Source: Ignavibacteria bacterium (GTDB lineage Bacteria > Bacteroidota > Ignavibacteria > Tepidaquicellales > Tepidaquicellaceae). Taken from it: a DNA stretch of 64,000 bases. Below the pieces are notes generated by a model. The model did no database searches. It was not told the origin of the DNA and saw only the letters and a program-made list of their open reading frames with translations. The DNA is taken from the NCBI GenBank assembly GCA_016716125.1, contig JADJWZ010000004.1, positions 1 through 64,000 on the forward strand. Direction: 5' to 3'. Below, one piece after another: positions 37,333 to 46,484 of the stretch (position 1 is the first letter of the stretch; every line of letters starts with the position of its first letter). Made by a program: the position numbers and the translations under genes.

Positions 37333-37359
37333 AAGACAGGAGACTTAATCCCCTGTCTT
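37333..37359 (-). terminator. Terminator after the 37429-38286 gene
   Basis: AAGACAGG with CCTGTCTT around an 11-base interior, followed on the minus strand by TTTTTTTATATG. It lies 70 bp past the stop codon of the secreted protein gene, and it also separates that gene from arsR-arsM. Confidence 0.8.
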
Positions 37360-37428
37360 AAATATAATCCGCATACTGAAATAGAATTTGCTTGAAAATC
37401 CAATATTCGTCTTTTAGCTATTGCAAAA

Positions 37429-38286
37429 TTATTTCAGCAGCATCATTCGTCTAATCTGAGTGAATTGTCCGGATCTGAGTATATAAAAATAAACTCCCGA
37501 AGAAAGATTTGCAGCATTAAATTTATATTCATAAACTCCCGGTGTCAGATTTTCACTAATAAGATTTGCAATTTCTTTTCCGGATATGTCAAAGATTTTT
37601 AAACTTACTAACCCGGATTTAGGAATTGAGAAATTAATTTTAGTAGAAGGATTAAACGGGTTTGGATAATTCTGATTCAGTTCATACTTTGACGGAATGA
37701 TTTGTGAGATCTGATTAATTGACACTGTCGCTGTATCAATAAAATGATTTGCAGGAGTTGTAACTTCAGTATTCAGCATATTTACATAAGCAAATACTCT
37801 TGTAAAAAATCCGGGTCCCGGTGAATTCTTCCACTGCAGATCAAGATTTTCACTTGGCGCAAAAGATGACGCGGAAGTTTTTAAACTCATTTTTACAATC
37901 AGTGTACCGGGAGCGATTGAAGACAGAATAAATCCGTTTCCCTGACCAACTGTTGCATTTCCGGCAAGTCTTAATTCATTATTAAATACTGTTGGGTTTC
38001 TCGGCTGCTGTGTTTGAGGAAGTCCTGATCCTATAATTTTATATGTAAGTGTTCCGCCGTTTGCGATTGCCGGGTTGAACAGGAAAAAAAACTGACCCGC
38101 TGCATACTGAAACTGATTTACCGATCCTGAATTTGTATGATGAAGATAAACTTCAAATGTAAGTGAATCCGCCGCATCTATGTTAAAGTTTTTTGCAATT
38201 AAAGTATATTCGGGATTCTGCGAATGTGAATCAGTAAAAGAGAATATTGTCAGAATAAATAAAACTAAATAATGTCGAATGTTCAT
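37429..38286 (-). CDS. Small T9SS-tailed secreted protein
   Basis: 285 residues: signal peptide (HYLVLFILTIFSFTDSHS), a single beta-sandwich-like domain of about 165 residues (AADSLTFEVYLHHTNSGSVN, QFQYAAGQFFFLFNPAIANG, GTLIVKMSLKTSASS), reminiscent of cohesin-like or CBM-like folds, and a type A sorting domain (NYPNPFNPSTKINFSI, GVYFYILRSGQF, RRMMLLK). It follows the dockerin-tailed protein at 38397-40310 with 110 bp between. The cohesin-like look of the first domain next to a dockerin-like protein is suggestive only. Confidence 0.8.
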   Translation of the reverse strand: MNIRHYLVLFILTIFSFTDSHSQNPEYTLIAKNFNIDAADSLTFEVYLHHTNSGSVNQFQYAAGQFFFLFNPAIANGGTLTYKIIGSGLPQTQQPRNPTVFNNELRLAGNATVGQGNGFILSSIAPGTLIVKMSLKTSASSFAPSENLDLQWKNSPGPGFFTRVFAYVNMLNTEVTTPANHFIDTATVSINQISQIIPSKYELNQNYPNPFNPSTKINFSIPKSGLVSLKIFDISGKEIANLISENLTPGVYEYKFNAANLSSGVYFYILRSGQFTQIRRMMLLK

Positions 38287-38396
38287 TTTAATTATTTTTA
38301 AATTTTAAATAAAATATTAAAAGATGAAATTTATATAAAGAACGCAGAGAAGGAACTCATCCCTCTCCGCATTCATCTATTAACTAAGCTTATAGC

Positions 38397-40310
38397 TTAG
38401 GGTCTAATCACAGATATAAAAAATGCGCTGTTGTTATCTACTGTTGAAACATCAGCCAGATCAACAATATCGTCTCCGTTTACATCCGATCTTACGTATC
38501 CGGTTGTAAAATTAAATATATCATTATCTGTTATTGATGCATCATTAATATCTATTAAACCGTCTTTATCTACGTCCCCGCTCCACATACAGTATTTTCC
38601 TAATCTTAAAATCTGATTACTTCCAAATGCCTGAGAAGCAGCTGAAGTGAAATCAAAACTGCTGACACCTGATTGAGTAAAAGATTCTCCGCCTGATTTA
38701 CTCCAGGTTTCTATTGTGTTTCTGTGTATCACCTGAAGATAATATGTACCTGAAGCTGCTTGATTAAATATAAATGTCCCGTTAAATGTAACCGGATTTA
38801 TAAAAGCTTTTGCAGAATCGACAACATTGAAAGGAGCAAAATTTTGTCTGAGATAAACTCTGACTGTATCGCCGCTGTTTAGCTGTCCTGTTGATAAATT
38901 TAAAAATGCTTCCGGAATTACTGTGATATTAAATTCAGATGGTGTCGGTAAACTGTAGTTAATCGGGTTAAACTGCGCCCACACCATTGACCAGTTGTTT
39001 GTTCCAAATGCGCCTCTGTATGAAACTGATTCAAATCCTGTTAAATTAGGATTTGCAAAACTCGCCCCGGATAAAGCCGGAGATCCGCCAGCCGGCATCC
39101 AGTTGTTGATCATGCTTCCTGAAGGATCAGGATAGATGCTAAATGGACTTGTCAGCTGTACATCAGTATTGTTTGTATATGTTGTATTCCATGTGTTAAT
39201 AAAAGAAACAGGATCAGGAGTTACTGTTCCGCCTGTCTGATCAGCTAAAGCTGTAAACATTCCTGAAAAAATATTGTCTCTTAACTGAACTACACCGCTG
39301 TTAGCATCATTAATTACTCCGGATCCGTCAAATCTAATTCCGGTTCTCCAACCCATTATAATTGAATTATAAATACATGCCTGCATATTTCTTCTCAGGT
39401 GAGCGCCTCTTTGAAACAATGGATTCACTGATGTCGATGTAGTTTCAAACGGACCGACTACTGTCATGTTTGAAAATATTGGTCTGGTTCTCGGACCGTT
39501 GGTATTTGAAGGTGAATTATTATTATTGTCAATTTCAAAACCATTTGATGAACTGATGTCCGCTATATCTTTATCACTGACGCTTAATCCAAACTGTATT
39601 TTTCCCCTGAATCCGTTATCACAATCCCAGTCGTCATCAAGTGCTTTATAAGCGATTAAATATTTACAGTTAACATTACCGCCGAACCATTCAAAAGCAT
39701 CATCTCCGCAGTAACTTACCTGAACATATTCAATTACAGTTCTGCTTCCTACTCCGCCCATTGTAAGCCCGTTGATCTCATTTCCGGAAATACCTGTTAA
39801 GTTTACACCCGGAAATTCAAGTCTGACATATCTGAAACATCCCGAACTGTCATCATTTATTACAGGCTGTCCGCCGTAGACTGGTCCTAGTCCCGGTCCG
39901 AATCCTTCTATTTCTGCAGAATCATTTCCTGTCGATGTATTTATTGCTGATCTTCCCAGTATTATTACACCGCCCCAGTCACCTGTAGCTCTTTGCCCGG
40001 CAGGTTTCTCACTTGTAAATATTATCGGATTATCTTTTGAACCATTAGCATAAATAATGCCGCCTCTTTTTATAATAAGAGTACCTTTTGATTCGAAATC
40101 ACCTTTGATAACTGTTCCTTCAGGGATTACAAGTTTACCGCCGTTCTCTACATTATTAAATCCTTTCATCAAATAGGTTGTAGTCCTGTTCAGTGTTACA
40201 AGACTTGTAATACTTGAGGAATTTAAAGTTGTAGAATCTGTAACCGCCGATGTTACTTTAACCGATAATAATAATACGACAGTTAAGATAATTTTTAAAA
40301 CTGATTGCAT
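38397..40310 (-). CDS. Secreted beta-helix-like protein with dockerin-like tail
   Basis: 637 residues from the ATG at 40310, chosen because AAGGAG lies 8-13 bp upstream and the signal peptide (MQSVLKIILTVVLLLSVKVTSA) begins there; an earlier Met would add 18 basic residues. The first about 400 residues match the protein at 41396-43064: TTYLMKGFNNVENGGKLVIP, GDWGGVIILGRSAINTS, GNEINGLTMGGVGSRTVIEY and DDDWDCDNGFRGKIQFG, probably a right-handed beta-helix. The C-terminal about 150 residues instead match the protein at 29772-30746, with calcium loops DVDKDGLIDIND and DVNGDDIVDLAD and an FFISVIRP end. There is no T9SS type A tail. Confidence 0.85.
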   Translation of the reverse strand: MQSVLKIILTVVLLLSVKVTSAVTDSTTLNSSSITSLVTLNRTTTYLMKGFNNVENGGKLVIPEGTVIKGDFESKGTLIIKRGGIIYANGSKDNPIIFTSEKPAGQRATGDWGGVIILGRSAINTSTGNDSAEIEGFGPGLGPVYGGQPVINDDSSGCFRYVRLEFPGVNLTGISGNEINGLTMGGVGSRTVIEYVQVSYCGDDAFEWFGGNVNCKYLIAYKALDDDWDCDNGFRGKIQFGLSVSDKDIADISSSNGFEIDNNNNSPSNTNGPRTRPIFSNMTVVGPFETTSTSVNPLFQRGAHLRRNMQACIYNSIIMGWRTGIRFDGSGVINDANSGVVQLRDNIFSGMFTALADQTGGTVTPDPVSFINTWNTTYTNNTDVQLTSPFSIYPDPSGSMINNWMPAGGSPALSGASFANPNLTGFESVSYRGAFGTNNWSMVWAQFNPINYSLPTPSEFNITVIPEAFLNLSTGQLNSGDTVRVYLRQNFAPFNVVDSAKAFINPVTFNGTFIFNQAASGTYYLQVIHRNTIETWSKSGGESFTQSGVSSFDFTSAASQAFGSNQILRLGKYCMWSGDVDKDGLIDINDASITDNDIFNFTTGYVRSDVNGDDIVDLADVSTVDNNSAFFISVIRP

Positions 40311-40501
40311 TTTTTTTCTCCTTTGAGTTTTATAGTTAATAAATTTAATTAGAAATTTATACAAATTTAAACACTGAATATGTATTCAGCTTAAAGGAAG
40401 TGTAATTTTTGTTACCGGATCATTACTAAATTATAAAATGTATTTAGAAGGCTTTAGGTTATCTCGAAATGAAATCGATTTACAGAAGGTGAAGTTTTAT
40501 T

Positions 40502-41221
40502 TTATGAAGCAAGTTTTAATTTTTCCGGTTCAAAGAATTCACTTATCCTTACATTCCCTTCAAAATCAATTGTAATATAAGTAGAAGGAATATCAGTCCA
40601 GCAGCCGGTATTGAAGTATGTTACTCCACCGGAAGTCTTTTGAAGTGTCTGATGCGTGTGACCGCAGATCACGGTGTTCCTGTTTTTCCTTTTCGCATAT
40701 TCGATTGCGCTGTCCGCCACTTTGTGCGAAAGCCTCAGCCAGCCTTTGCTTTTTCTTTTTATAAATCTCGATAACGCCTGATTATCCCTGTCATACTTCT
40801 GTATCTTATTATATATAAAGGATGAAATATTACTGATAACAATATTCTCATACAGGAATCTGTCAAACTGATGTCCGTGTACGGCAATTATTTTATTTCC
40901 GCCGATCTCAAATTCATATTCAGAATATGCTTCAATGCCGATAAGATGTGAAAGCTTATCTATCAATCCTTCATCATGATTTCCTTCCACCCACACCACT
41001 TCAATATTTTTTCCGGGGTTTGAAAGTTTCCTGATATATGAAAGCAAATTCCAGTGTTCTTTCTTCAGTCTCTTAAAATTTAAATCATCGAATATATCAC
41101 CGAGGAGAATCAGGCGTTTGAAGTTGAATCCCTGTAGCAGCTCAAGAACTTCTTTCGGTCTAGCTACAGGCGAACCGAGATGAATGTCAGATACTATTAA
41201 AGTATTTATATACATTTTCAT
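40502..41221 (-). CDS. LpxH-like metallophosphoesterase
   Basis: 239 residues of the calcineurin-like phosphoesterase family, with all metal-binding motifs: LIVSDIHLGS near residue 8, LLGDIFDD near 40, VEGNHDE near 79, AVHGHQFD near 113 and ICGHTHQ near 187. The pattern fits the UDP-2,3-diacylglucosamine hydrolase group, which acts in lipid A synthesis, but without close comparison the substrate stays uncertain. It is a single gene between two secreted-protein genes, with a terminator upstream belonging to the previous unit. Confidence 0.8.
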   Translation of the reverse strand: MKMYINTLIVSDIHLGSPVARPKEVLELLQGFNFKRLILLGDIFDDLNFKRLKKEHWNLLSYIRKLSNPGKNIEVVWVEGNHDEGLIDKLSHLIGIEAYSEYEFEIGGNKIIAVHGHQFDRFLYENIVISNISSFIYNKIQKYDRDNQALSRFIKRKSKGWLRLSHKVADSAIEYAKRKNRNTVICGHTHQTLQKTSGGVTYFNTGCWTDIPSTYITIDFEGNVRISEFFEPEKLKLAS

Positions 41222-41311
41222 ATTCGTTTTTTTATTTCAAAATTAAGTATGCTGAATAATGAGAGCGTTAATTAATTTTAACCAAATCATAAATTAAATT
41301 ATGAAATAAAA

Positions 41312-41337
41312 ACAGCCGGAACTATTGTCCCGGCTGT
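41312..41337 (-). terminator. Terminator of the TonB receptor/beta-helix operon
   Basis: ACAGCCGG with CCGGCTGT around a 10-base loop, followed on the minus strand by TTTTTATTTC. It lies about 60 bp past the stop codon at 41396. Confidence 0.85.
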
Positions 41338-41395
41338 ATATTTTCTTTATGAAATTTTTAATTTCTTAGTTAGAGCAGATCTGCTTACTTTGAGT

Positions 41396-42394
41396 TTATT
41401 TTAACAAAGTCATTTTCTTAACGTCGCTGAAGTTTCCTGCCTGCAGTCTGTAAAAATAAACTCCGCTCGAAAGTCCGTTACCGTTGAATTCAAAGTTATA
41501 ACTTCCTGCGCTCAGCTTTTGATTTACAAGTGTCATGACTTCATTGCCAAGAACATCATATATCTTAAGATGAACATCATTCTGAGAAGTTAAATTAAAT
41601 TTAATTACCGTACTTGGATTGAACGGATTCGGATAATTTTGCTCAAGTGTGTAATTCTCAGGAACTACAGATGAGATCTGATTTATTCCGATAATATTAT
41701 AATTTCTCGGATTGAACTGCGTCCACTCTGATGTCCAGTTTGTCGTTCCGAATGCTCCTCTGAAAGTTACATTTTCAAATCCATTAAGATTCGGATTATT
41801 GAATGAAGCACCCGACAATGCCGGAGAGCCGTTCATCGGCATCCAGTAATTTACATTATTCGCCGGCAAAGGGACATCGGGATAAATGTTAAAAGGAGAA
41901 TTTAACATTACAGAACTATTATCTGTGAAAACTGTATTTTGAAATGAACCGGTCTGAAGCCATTCCTGCGGGGCAAATGAACCGGTACCTGTACTGTCTG
42001 CAAGTCTTAGATTTCCTGCAATGATATTATTTCTTAACTGAATTGAATCCGCAGCTGCTGCATTCCCAACTCCTGATCCGTCGAATCTGAATCCGACTCT
42101 CCATCCCATTACTATAGAGTTATAAATGCTTGCAAGATTATTTCTTCTTAAATGTCCGCCTCTTTGGAAAAGTGGATTTACTGAAGTTGAAGTTGTTATA
42201 AAAGGACCTATTACTGTCATATTTGAAAAGATCGGGTCGTGTTCTCGGTGAATTAAAATTAGAAGGTGAATTATTGTTGTTATCAATTTCGAATCCATTC
42301 GAAGAACTGATGTCAGCAAGCGAGCTGTCCCTGATGCTGAATCCAAACTGAACATTTCCTCTGAATCCGTTATCACAATCCCAGTCATCATCAA
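41396..42394 (-). CDS. Beta-helix secreted protein with T9SS tail, 3' part after a frameshift
   Basis: The true reading starts at IFSNMTVIGPFITTSTSVNP; residues before it in this frame are out-of-frame noise. It continues the beta-helix part (LFQRGGHLRRNNLASIYNS, MGWRVGFRFDGSGVGN) and ends with a type A sorting domain (NYPNPFNPSTVIKFNL, GVYFYRLQAGNF, KKMTLLK). The join with the 5' part is at a run of three G on the plus strand (42234-42236): with one base removed, TRPIFSNMT follows directly, exactly as in the paralogue at 38397-40310 (TRPIFSNMTVVG). Confidence 0.8.
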   Translation of the reverse strand: MMMTGIVITDSEEMFSLDSASGTARLLTSVLRMDSKLITTIIHLLILIHREHDPIFSNMTVIGPFITTSTSVNPLFQRGGHLRRNNLASIYNSIVMGWRVGFRFDGSGVGNAAAADSIQLRNNIIAGNLRLADSTGTGSFAPQEWLQTGSFQNTVFTDNSSVMLNSPFNIYPDVPLPANNVNYWMPMNGSPALSGASFNNPNLNGFENVTFRGAFGTTNWTSEWTQFNPRNYNIIGINQISSVVPENYTLEQNYPNPFNPSTVIKFNLTSQNDVHLKIYDVLGNEVMTLVNQKLSAGSYNFEFNGNGLSSGVYFYRLQAGNFSDVKKMTLLK

Positions 42395-43064
42395 TAGCTT
42401 TGTATGAAACTAAATTTCTGCAGCTAACATTTCCGCCGAACCATTCGAATGAGTCATCTCCGCAGTAGCTTACCTGAACATATTCGATCACTGTTCTGCT
42501 GCCGACCCCGCCCATAGTGAGTCCGTTTATTTCATTTCCGGAAATTCCGGTTAGATTTATTCCGGGAAATTCTATTCTCACATATCTGAAAACTCCGGAG
42601 CTGTCATCGTCAATTCTTGGCTGTCCGCCGTAAACCGGTCCGAGACCTGCGCCGAATCCTTCTATCTCAGCGGAGTCAACACCGGTAGATGTATTTATTC
42701 CTGATCTGCCGAGGATTATAATTCCGCCCCAGTCACCTGCGCTTCTCTGACCGGCAGGTCTGTCGCTCGTAAATAATATCGGATCATTTGCGTTACCATT
42801 AGCATAAATTTTTCCGCCTCTTTCAATGATCAGAGTTCCTTTTGTTTCAAAATCGCCAAAGATTTTTGTTCCTGCTTCAATTGTTAATGTTGCTCCGCTT
42901 CTTACGTAATTAAATCCTTTCATAATATAAGTCGTGGATCTTGAAAGGGTTATATTGTTGCTTACACTGCTTGAATTCAGTGTAGTTGAATCTACTGCCG
43001 AATGAGTTTCAGCAGCCCCTAATGCTAAAAGCATTACGAATAAAATAATTAGTTTCTTTTTCAT
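42138..43064 (-). CDS. Beta-helix secreted protein, 5' part before a frameshift
   Basis: Signal peptide (KKLIILFVMLLALGAAETHSA), then the same conserved blocks as the paralogue at 38397-40310: DSTTLNSSSVSNNITLSRST, GDFETKGTLIIERGGKIYAN, GDWGGIIILGRSGINTS, GVGSRTVIEYVQVSYCGDD and DWDCDNGFRGNVQFG. The good reading ends at SPRTRP, followed by out-of-frame residues. It lies 33 bp after the TonB-dependent receptor gene, in one transcription unit ended by the terminator at 41312. The pairing suggests that the secreted protein serves the receptor, for instance by capturing its substrate; this is inference from position. Confidence 0.8.
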   Translation of the reverse strand: MKKKLIILFVMLLALGAAETHSAVDSTTLNSSSVSNNITLSRSTTYIMKGFNYVRSGATLTIEAGTKIFGDFETKGTLIIERGGKIYANGNANDPILFTSDRPAGQRSAGDWGGIIILGRSGINTSTGVDSAEIEGFGAGLGPVYGGQPRIDDDSSGVFRYVRIEFPGINLTGISGNEINGLTMGGVGSRTVIEYVQVSYCGDDSFEWFGGNVSCRNLVSYKAIDDDWDCDNGFRGNVQFGFSIRDSSLADISSSNGFEIDNNNNSPSNFNSPRTRPDLFKYDSNRSFYNNFNFSKSTFPKRRTFKKK

Positions 43065-43097
43065 TTATTTTTTTAGTTAATAGATTTTTAATAATTT

Positions 43098-45872
43098 TTA
43101 ATACTTGTAAGAAAGAGTAAATCCATAGCTGGAACCCGAGCTGTATCTTCTAACTTCTTTTTCAACTTCCTGATCACCGTTTATAATAAATTTCTGTGTA
43201 TATATTTTATCCTGATTAAAAAGATCCTTTACTGCAAACTTTGCTTCGAAATTTCCGAGGAAAGTCTTTGAAATACTCAGATCAAGCTGGTCTCTGCCTT
43301 TTTCCATTACATCATAAAATCCGCTTCTGCCCACTTCAGATATTTTATCGCCGAATCTGTTATACAGCAGGTTTGCGCTAATACCAAGATCATAATTATC
43401 ATAAAATAATCCGGTATTGATCGTGTATGGAGATTGTCCCTGAAGCCTTCTTTCCGTTTCCGATACAGCAGTCTGCAGTCCTTCAAGATTTACTTTGGAA
43501 TTTACAAGCGCGAGATTTGCATTAAATGTTAAATCACTTAATGATCTGCTTATAAATCCTAATTTTTTTCTGAGTTCGATCTCGAGTCCGTAATTAATAG
43601 CCCCTTCTTTTGCATTTCCAAAAGTATAAGACGGAATTGGTATCTGAAGCGTAGGTACAATTATTTTCTCGATCGGCTGATCAAAATGTTTGTAAAAAAG
43701 ACTGAGTGAAATTATCTCACCGGCATCAGGGAATATTTCATATCTGATATCGTAATTCTGGATCAGACTTTCTTTAAGATCAGGATTACCTGCAAGCTGA
43801 CCTTCCGTAGTAAAATCAATAAATGCAAACGGCGCGATCTCCCTCAGCTCTGGTCTGGAAACGGTCTGAGAAGCCGACATTCTGATGTTTGATTTGTCAC
43901 TAAGAGAATAAGTCAGATTTACTGAAGGCAGATAATCGTTATTCCTGTGATTTACATCTATTGGTTCACCTGTCTGTCTTACAAATCCGTTCAGCTTTTG
44001 CTCATTATATTCGAATCTGAGTCCGGCGATTATTCTCAGTCTGTCCACCGGTATGTCAAACATTAAATATCCCGCGTAAAGATTTTCAACTGCTGAATAT
44101 TTATCACTCTTGTCAGTAATCTCTACATAATAAAGTTTTGATGAATCAATGTTCTGTTCACCGAAAATAGTTTCGAGCGGTTCGAATCCTATCAGAAAAG
44201 ATCCGGCGTTTGCAGGAGCAAAATTTCTCGCTTCGAAATTTCTGTCAGTCCCGACAGCAAAAGTTCCTAACTTAATTTTAGAATTATTTCTCTTATCTAA
44301 CTTAAGAAATTTCATCTCAAAATCCGTACCGAAATTTCTTTTAATATCTTTTAACTTAGAATAAAATCTCTGACCTACGTTTGCTGAAGGAATAGTAGTG
44401 AGCGGTGTAAAAAACGGATCTTCAGTTCCTAGTTCTCTCTGATAAAATGTTGTCTTTGTGTCAGGTTCGTTTCTTTCCGATTCCGAATAAGATGCGTTCC
44501 AGTTTATGTTCAGTGAAGACAGATTGCTTATGTAATGACTTCCCGAGACCTGAGATGAGAGAAGACTTCTTTCAATAAAATCAGTTGCATATAACTTTCT
44601 GTCATAATCTGCAACAACTCTGTATACTCCTTCATAATACTGCGTATTATCTTCCGAATTAATTGAGTATGTATTCTTAAAACTGAATTTGTTGTTATTG
44701 CCTGCTTTGTAATTTACATTAAAAAGACCGCCGTTCAATACAGTGTATTTTGAAGATCTTCCTTTGTAATTTATAAGTGTAGATGTATCTGAATTGTATT
44801 CATTTCTCTGAATATCAGAATTCTCAAATCCGTTTCTGTATGTATAGGAGAACAATACACCGAGCGGATTATCTGCAATATTGAATCTGTTACCGAGTGA
44901 CAACTGGAACCCGCCATTAACTGGCGCCTTCCTGTTTTCCTGCATCCAGTTATTCTTTAATGTTTTACCGTAATTATTCCTTCCGGTAAATTTTTCCTGA
45001 GGAAAATTCGAAGGGATGCTTCTTCCTCCGTCATCCATTCCCGAATTAAAGAACAGTATCTTATCCTGTCCGGCATTGTAACTGTAATAATTTCCTTTGG
45101 AAGTAGTCCCGTTAAGATATGAACCGCCGGTCTCAAAATTTACGATCATCTGATCTACAAAATCTTTTGTATTGAGCTGAACCAGTCCTCCGGAAAAATT
45201 ACCGGGAAGATCCGGAGTAAATGATTTCGCAATGATAATATTTTCAAGAAGTTTTGAAGGGAAGAGATCAAATGAAAATGATTTCTTATCTGCGTCTGAG
45301 CTCGGTACCTCTACTCCATTTAATGTGGTGTTATTGTATCTTTCAGAAGTTCCCCTTATGAAAACATATTTATTATCTACTATATTTACTCCGATCACTC
45401 TTTTCAGTACATCGGAAGCTGAAGCGTCAGGCGCTCTTTTGATCTGCTGTTCACTGATACCGTCCTGTATTTTCGATGAATTTTTTTGCTCATTAAGAAG
45501 AGACTGTTCATTTGCAAGCGTTGGCGTTGATTCAATTGTTATTTCCTCAGTAGTAAGTCCGTCTACTTTCAAAGTAACATCGATCTTTGTATTTTCACCG
45601 TTTATTACTTTTACATTTTTAATACTTACTGTAGTATATCCGATATATGAAATTTCAAGATCATAATTGCCCGGATTAAGAGATTCTAAAATATAGGTTC
45701 CGTCAATATCTGTAAGTGTACCGTTTCCGGTACCGGCAATTTTTACAACTGCACCGATAAGCGGTTCTGAGTTTGAATCTTCCGTTACTTTTCCGGAAAT
45801 TGACTGAGAATATATATCTGAAGTGTATAGAAAAAATAGGCAGGTTATAAAAAGCTTTAGGTATATGGTCAT
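43098..45872 (-). CDS. TonB-dependent outer-membrane receptor
   Basis: 924 residues. A signal peptide (LFITCLFFLYTSDIYS) precedes a carboxypeptidase-regulatory-like domain (SISGKVTEDSNSEPLIGAVV, LESLNPGNYDLEISYIGYTT, residues about 24-105), a plug domain (SDVLKRVIGVNIVDNKYVFI, RGTSERYNNTTLNGVEVPSS, DLPGNFSGGLVQLNTKDF) and a long barrel ending in a terminal aromatic (TLSYKY). Strands such as NIRMSASQTVSRPELREIAP are typical of the family. There is no SusD-like partner, so a SusCD glycan system is unlikely; the downstream beta-helix protein is the only linked gene. The substrate is not evident from sequence. Confidence 0.93.
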   Translation of the reverse strand: MTIYLKLFITCLFFLYTSDIYSQSISGKVTEDSNSEPLIGAVVKIAGTGNGTLTDIDGTYILESLNPGNYDLEISYIGYTTVSIKNVKVINGENTKIDVTLKVDGLTTEEITIESTPTLANEQSLLNEQKNSSKIQDGISEQQIKRAPDASASDVLKRVIGVNIVDNKYVFIRGTSERYNNTTLNGVEVPSSDADKKSFSFDLFPSKLLENIIIAKSFTPDLPGNFSGGLVQLNTKDFVDQMIVNFETGGSYLNGTTSKGNYYSYNAGQDKILFFNSGMDDGGRSIPSNFPQEKFTGRNNYGKTLKNNWMQENRKAPVNGGFQLSLGNRFNIADNPLGVLFSYTYRNGFENSDIQRNEYNSDTSTLINYKGRSSKYTVLNGGLFNVNYKAGNNNKFSFKNTYSINSEDNTQYYEGVYRVVADYDRKLYATDFIERSLLSSQVSGSHYISNLSSLNINWNASYSESERNEPDTKTTFYQRELGTEDPFFTPLTTIPSANVGQRFYSKLKDIKRNFGTDFEMKFLKLDKRNNSKIKLGTFAVGTDRNFEARNFAPANAGSFLIGFEPLETIFGEQNIDSSKLYYVEITDKSDKYSAVENLYAGYLMFDIPVDRLRIIAGLRFEYNEQKLNGFVRQTGEPIDVNHRNNDYLPSVNLTYSLSDKSNIRMSASQTVSRPELREIAPFAFIDFTTEGQLAGNPDLKESLIQNYDIRYEIFPDAGEIISLSLFYKHFDQPIEKIIVPTLQIPIPSYTFGNAKEGAINYGLEIELRKKLGFISRSLSDLTFNANLALVNSKVNLEGLQTAVSETERRLQGQSPYTINTGLFYDNYDLGISANLLYNRFGDKISEVGRSGFYDVMEKGRDQLDLSISKTFLGNFEAKFAVKDLFNQDKIYTQKFIINGDQEVEKEVRRYSSGSSYGFTLSYKY

Positions 45873-46007
45873 TGTCTGATTTAAATTATGACCAAAGTTA
45901 CCTAAAGCTGATTAAGTGGAGGTTAAATTAATGTAACCTGTGTTATTTTATTGTTATTAAATTGTAAAGTGTTGAAACTTTGTCTGATGATTGTTTTAAA
46001 TTTGATC

Positions 46008-46484
46008 TTATTTCAAAAGAACCATACTCTTCGTTTCTCTGAATTCCGCCGTCTCAAGCCGGTAAAAATAAACCCCGCTCGAAAATCCGCTTCCGTCAAA
46101 TTCAACTGAATATGCACCTGCATTCTGTTTCTCATTTACTAAAACCGCTACTTCATTCCCAAGCACATCATATACTTTTATCGAAACAAAATTGAACATT
46201 GATAATTGATAATTGTATTCGGGTTGAATGGGTTTGGATAGTTCTGCTGAAGCTCCGTTGATGAAGGAATTCCGATCACTGCTTCGCCTGTCAGCATGAA
46301 ATATTCATAACCGCCGTTGAAGTCGATCTGCTTCAGTTGGTGTTTGTATTTTCCTGATGAAATATTTTTGTCTTCGAATGTATAATTATTCTGCCTATTA
46401 GAATTTATCTGCGCTTATAACCAGATCTTTTATCAATTTACCGGTAAGTCATATAGAATAAATTAACTTAATATTATTTTTCAT
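46008..46484 (-). pseudogene. Remnant of a T9SS-secreted protein gene (start and end retained)
   Basis: Reading on the minus strand, an ATG at 46484 opens MKNNIKLIYSI-stop. Then pieces in shifting frames read TGKLIKDLVISADKF, NSNRQNNYTFEDKNISSGKY, KHQLKQIDFNGGYEYFMLTG and NYPNPFNPNTIINYQ, and finally a complete sorting-domain tail (SIKVYDVLGNEVAVLVNEKQ, GVYFYRLETAEF, KSMVLLK) ending at 46008. The DNQLxxGKYxYRLKQIDFNG-type segment is typical of the fibronectin-like region before sorting domains. The gene seems to have lost its middle and carries at least two frame breaks, one from a missing 7-bp repeat unit (46200-46213). Confidence 0.7.
46200..46213. repeat. 7-bp tandem repeat, two units, inside a sorting-domain remnant
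   Basis: TGATAAT twice (plus strand). The equivalent sites at 52098-52118 and 54736-54756 have three units and stay in frame. With two units the reading changes from NYQLSMFNF to NYQCSI-, so the loss of one unit breaks the frame. Confidence 0.85.

Noticed and set aside
43098..45872. SusC-type glycan receptor
   Set aside because: No SusD homologue follows; the partner is a beta-helix T9SS protein.
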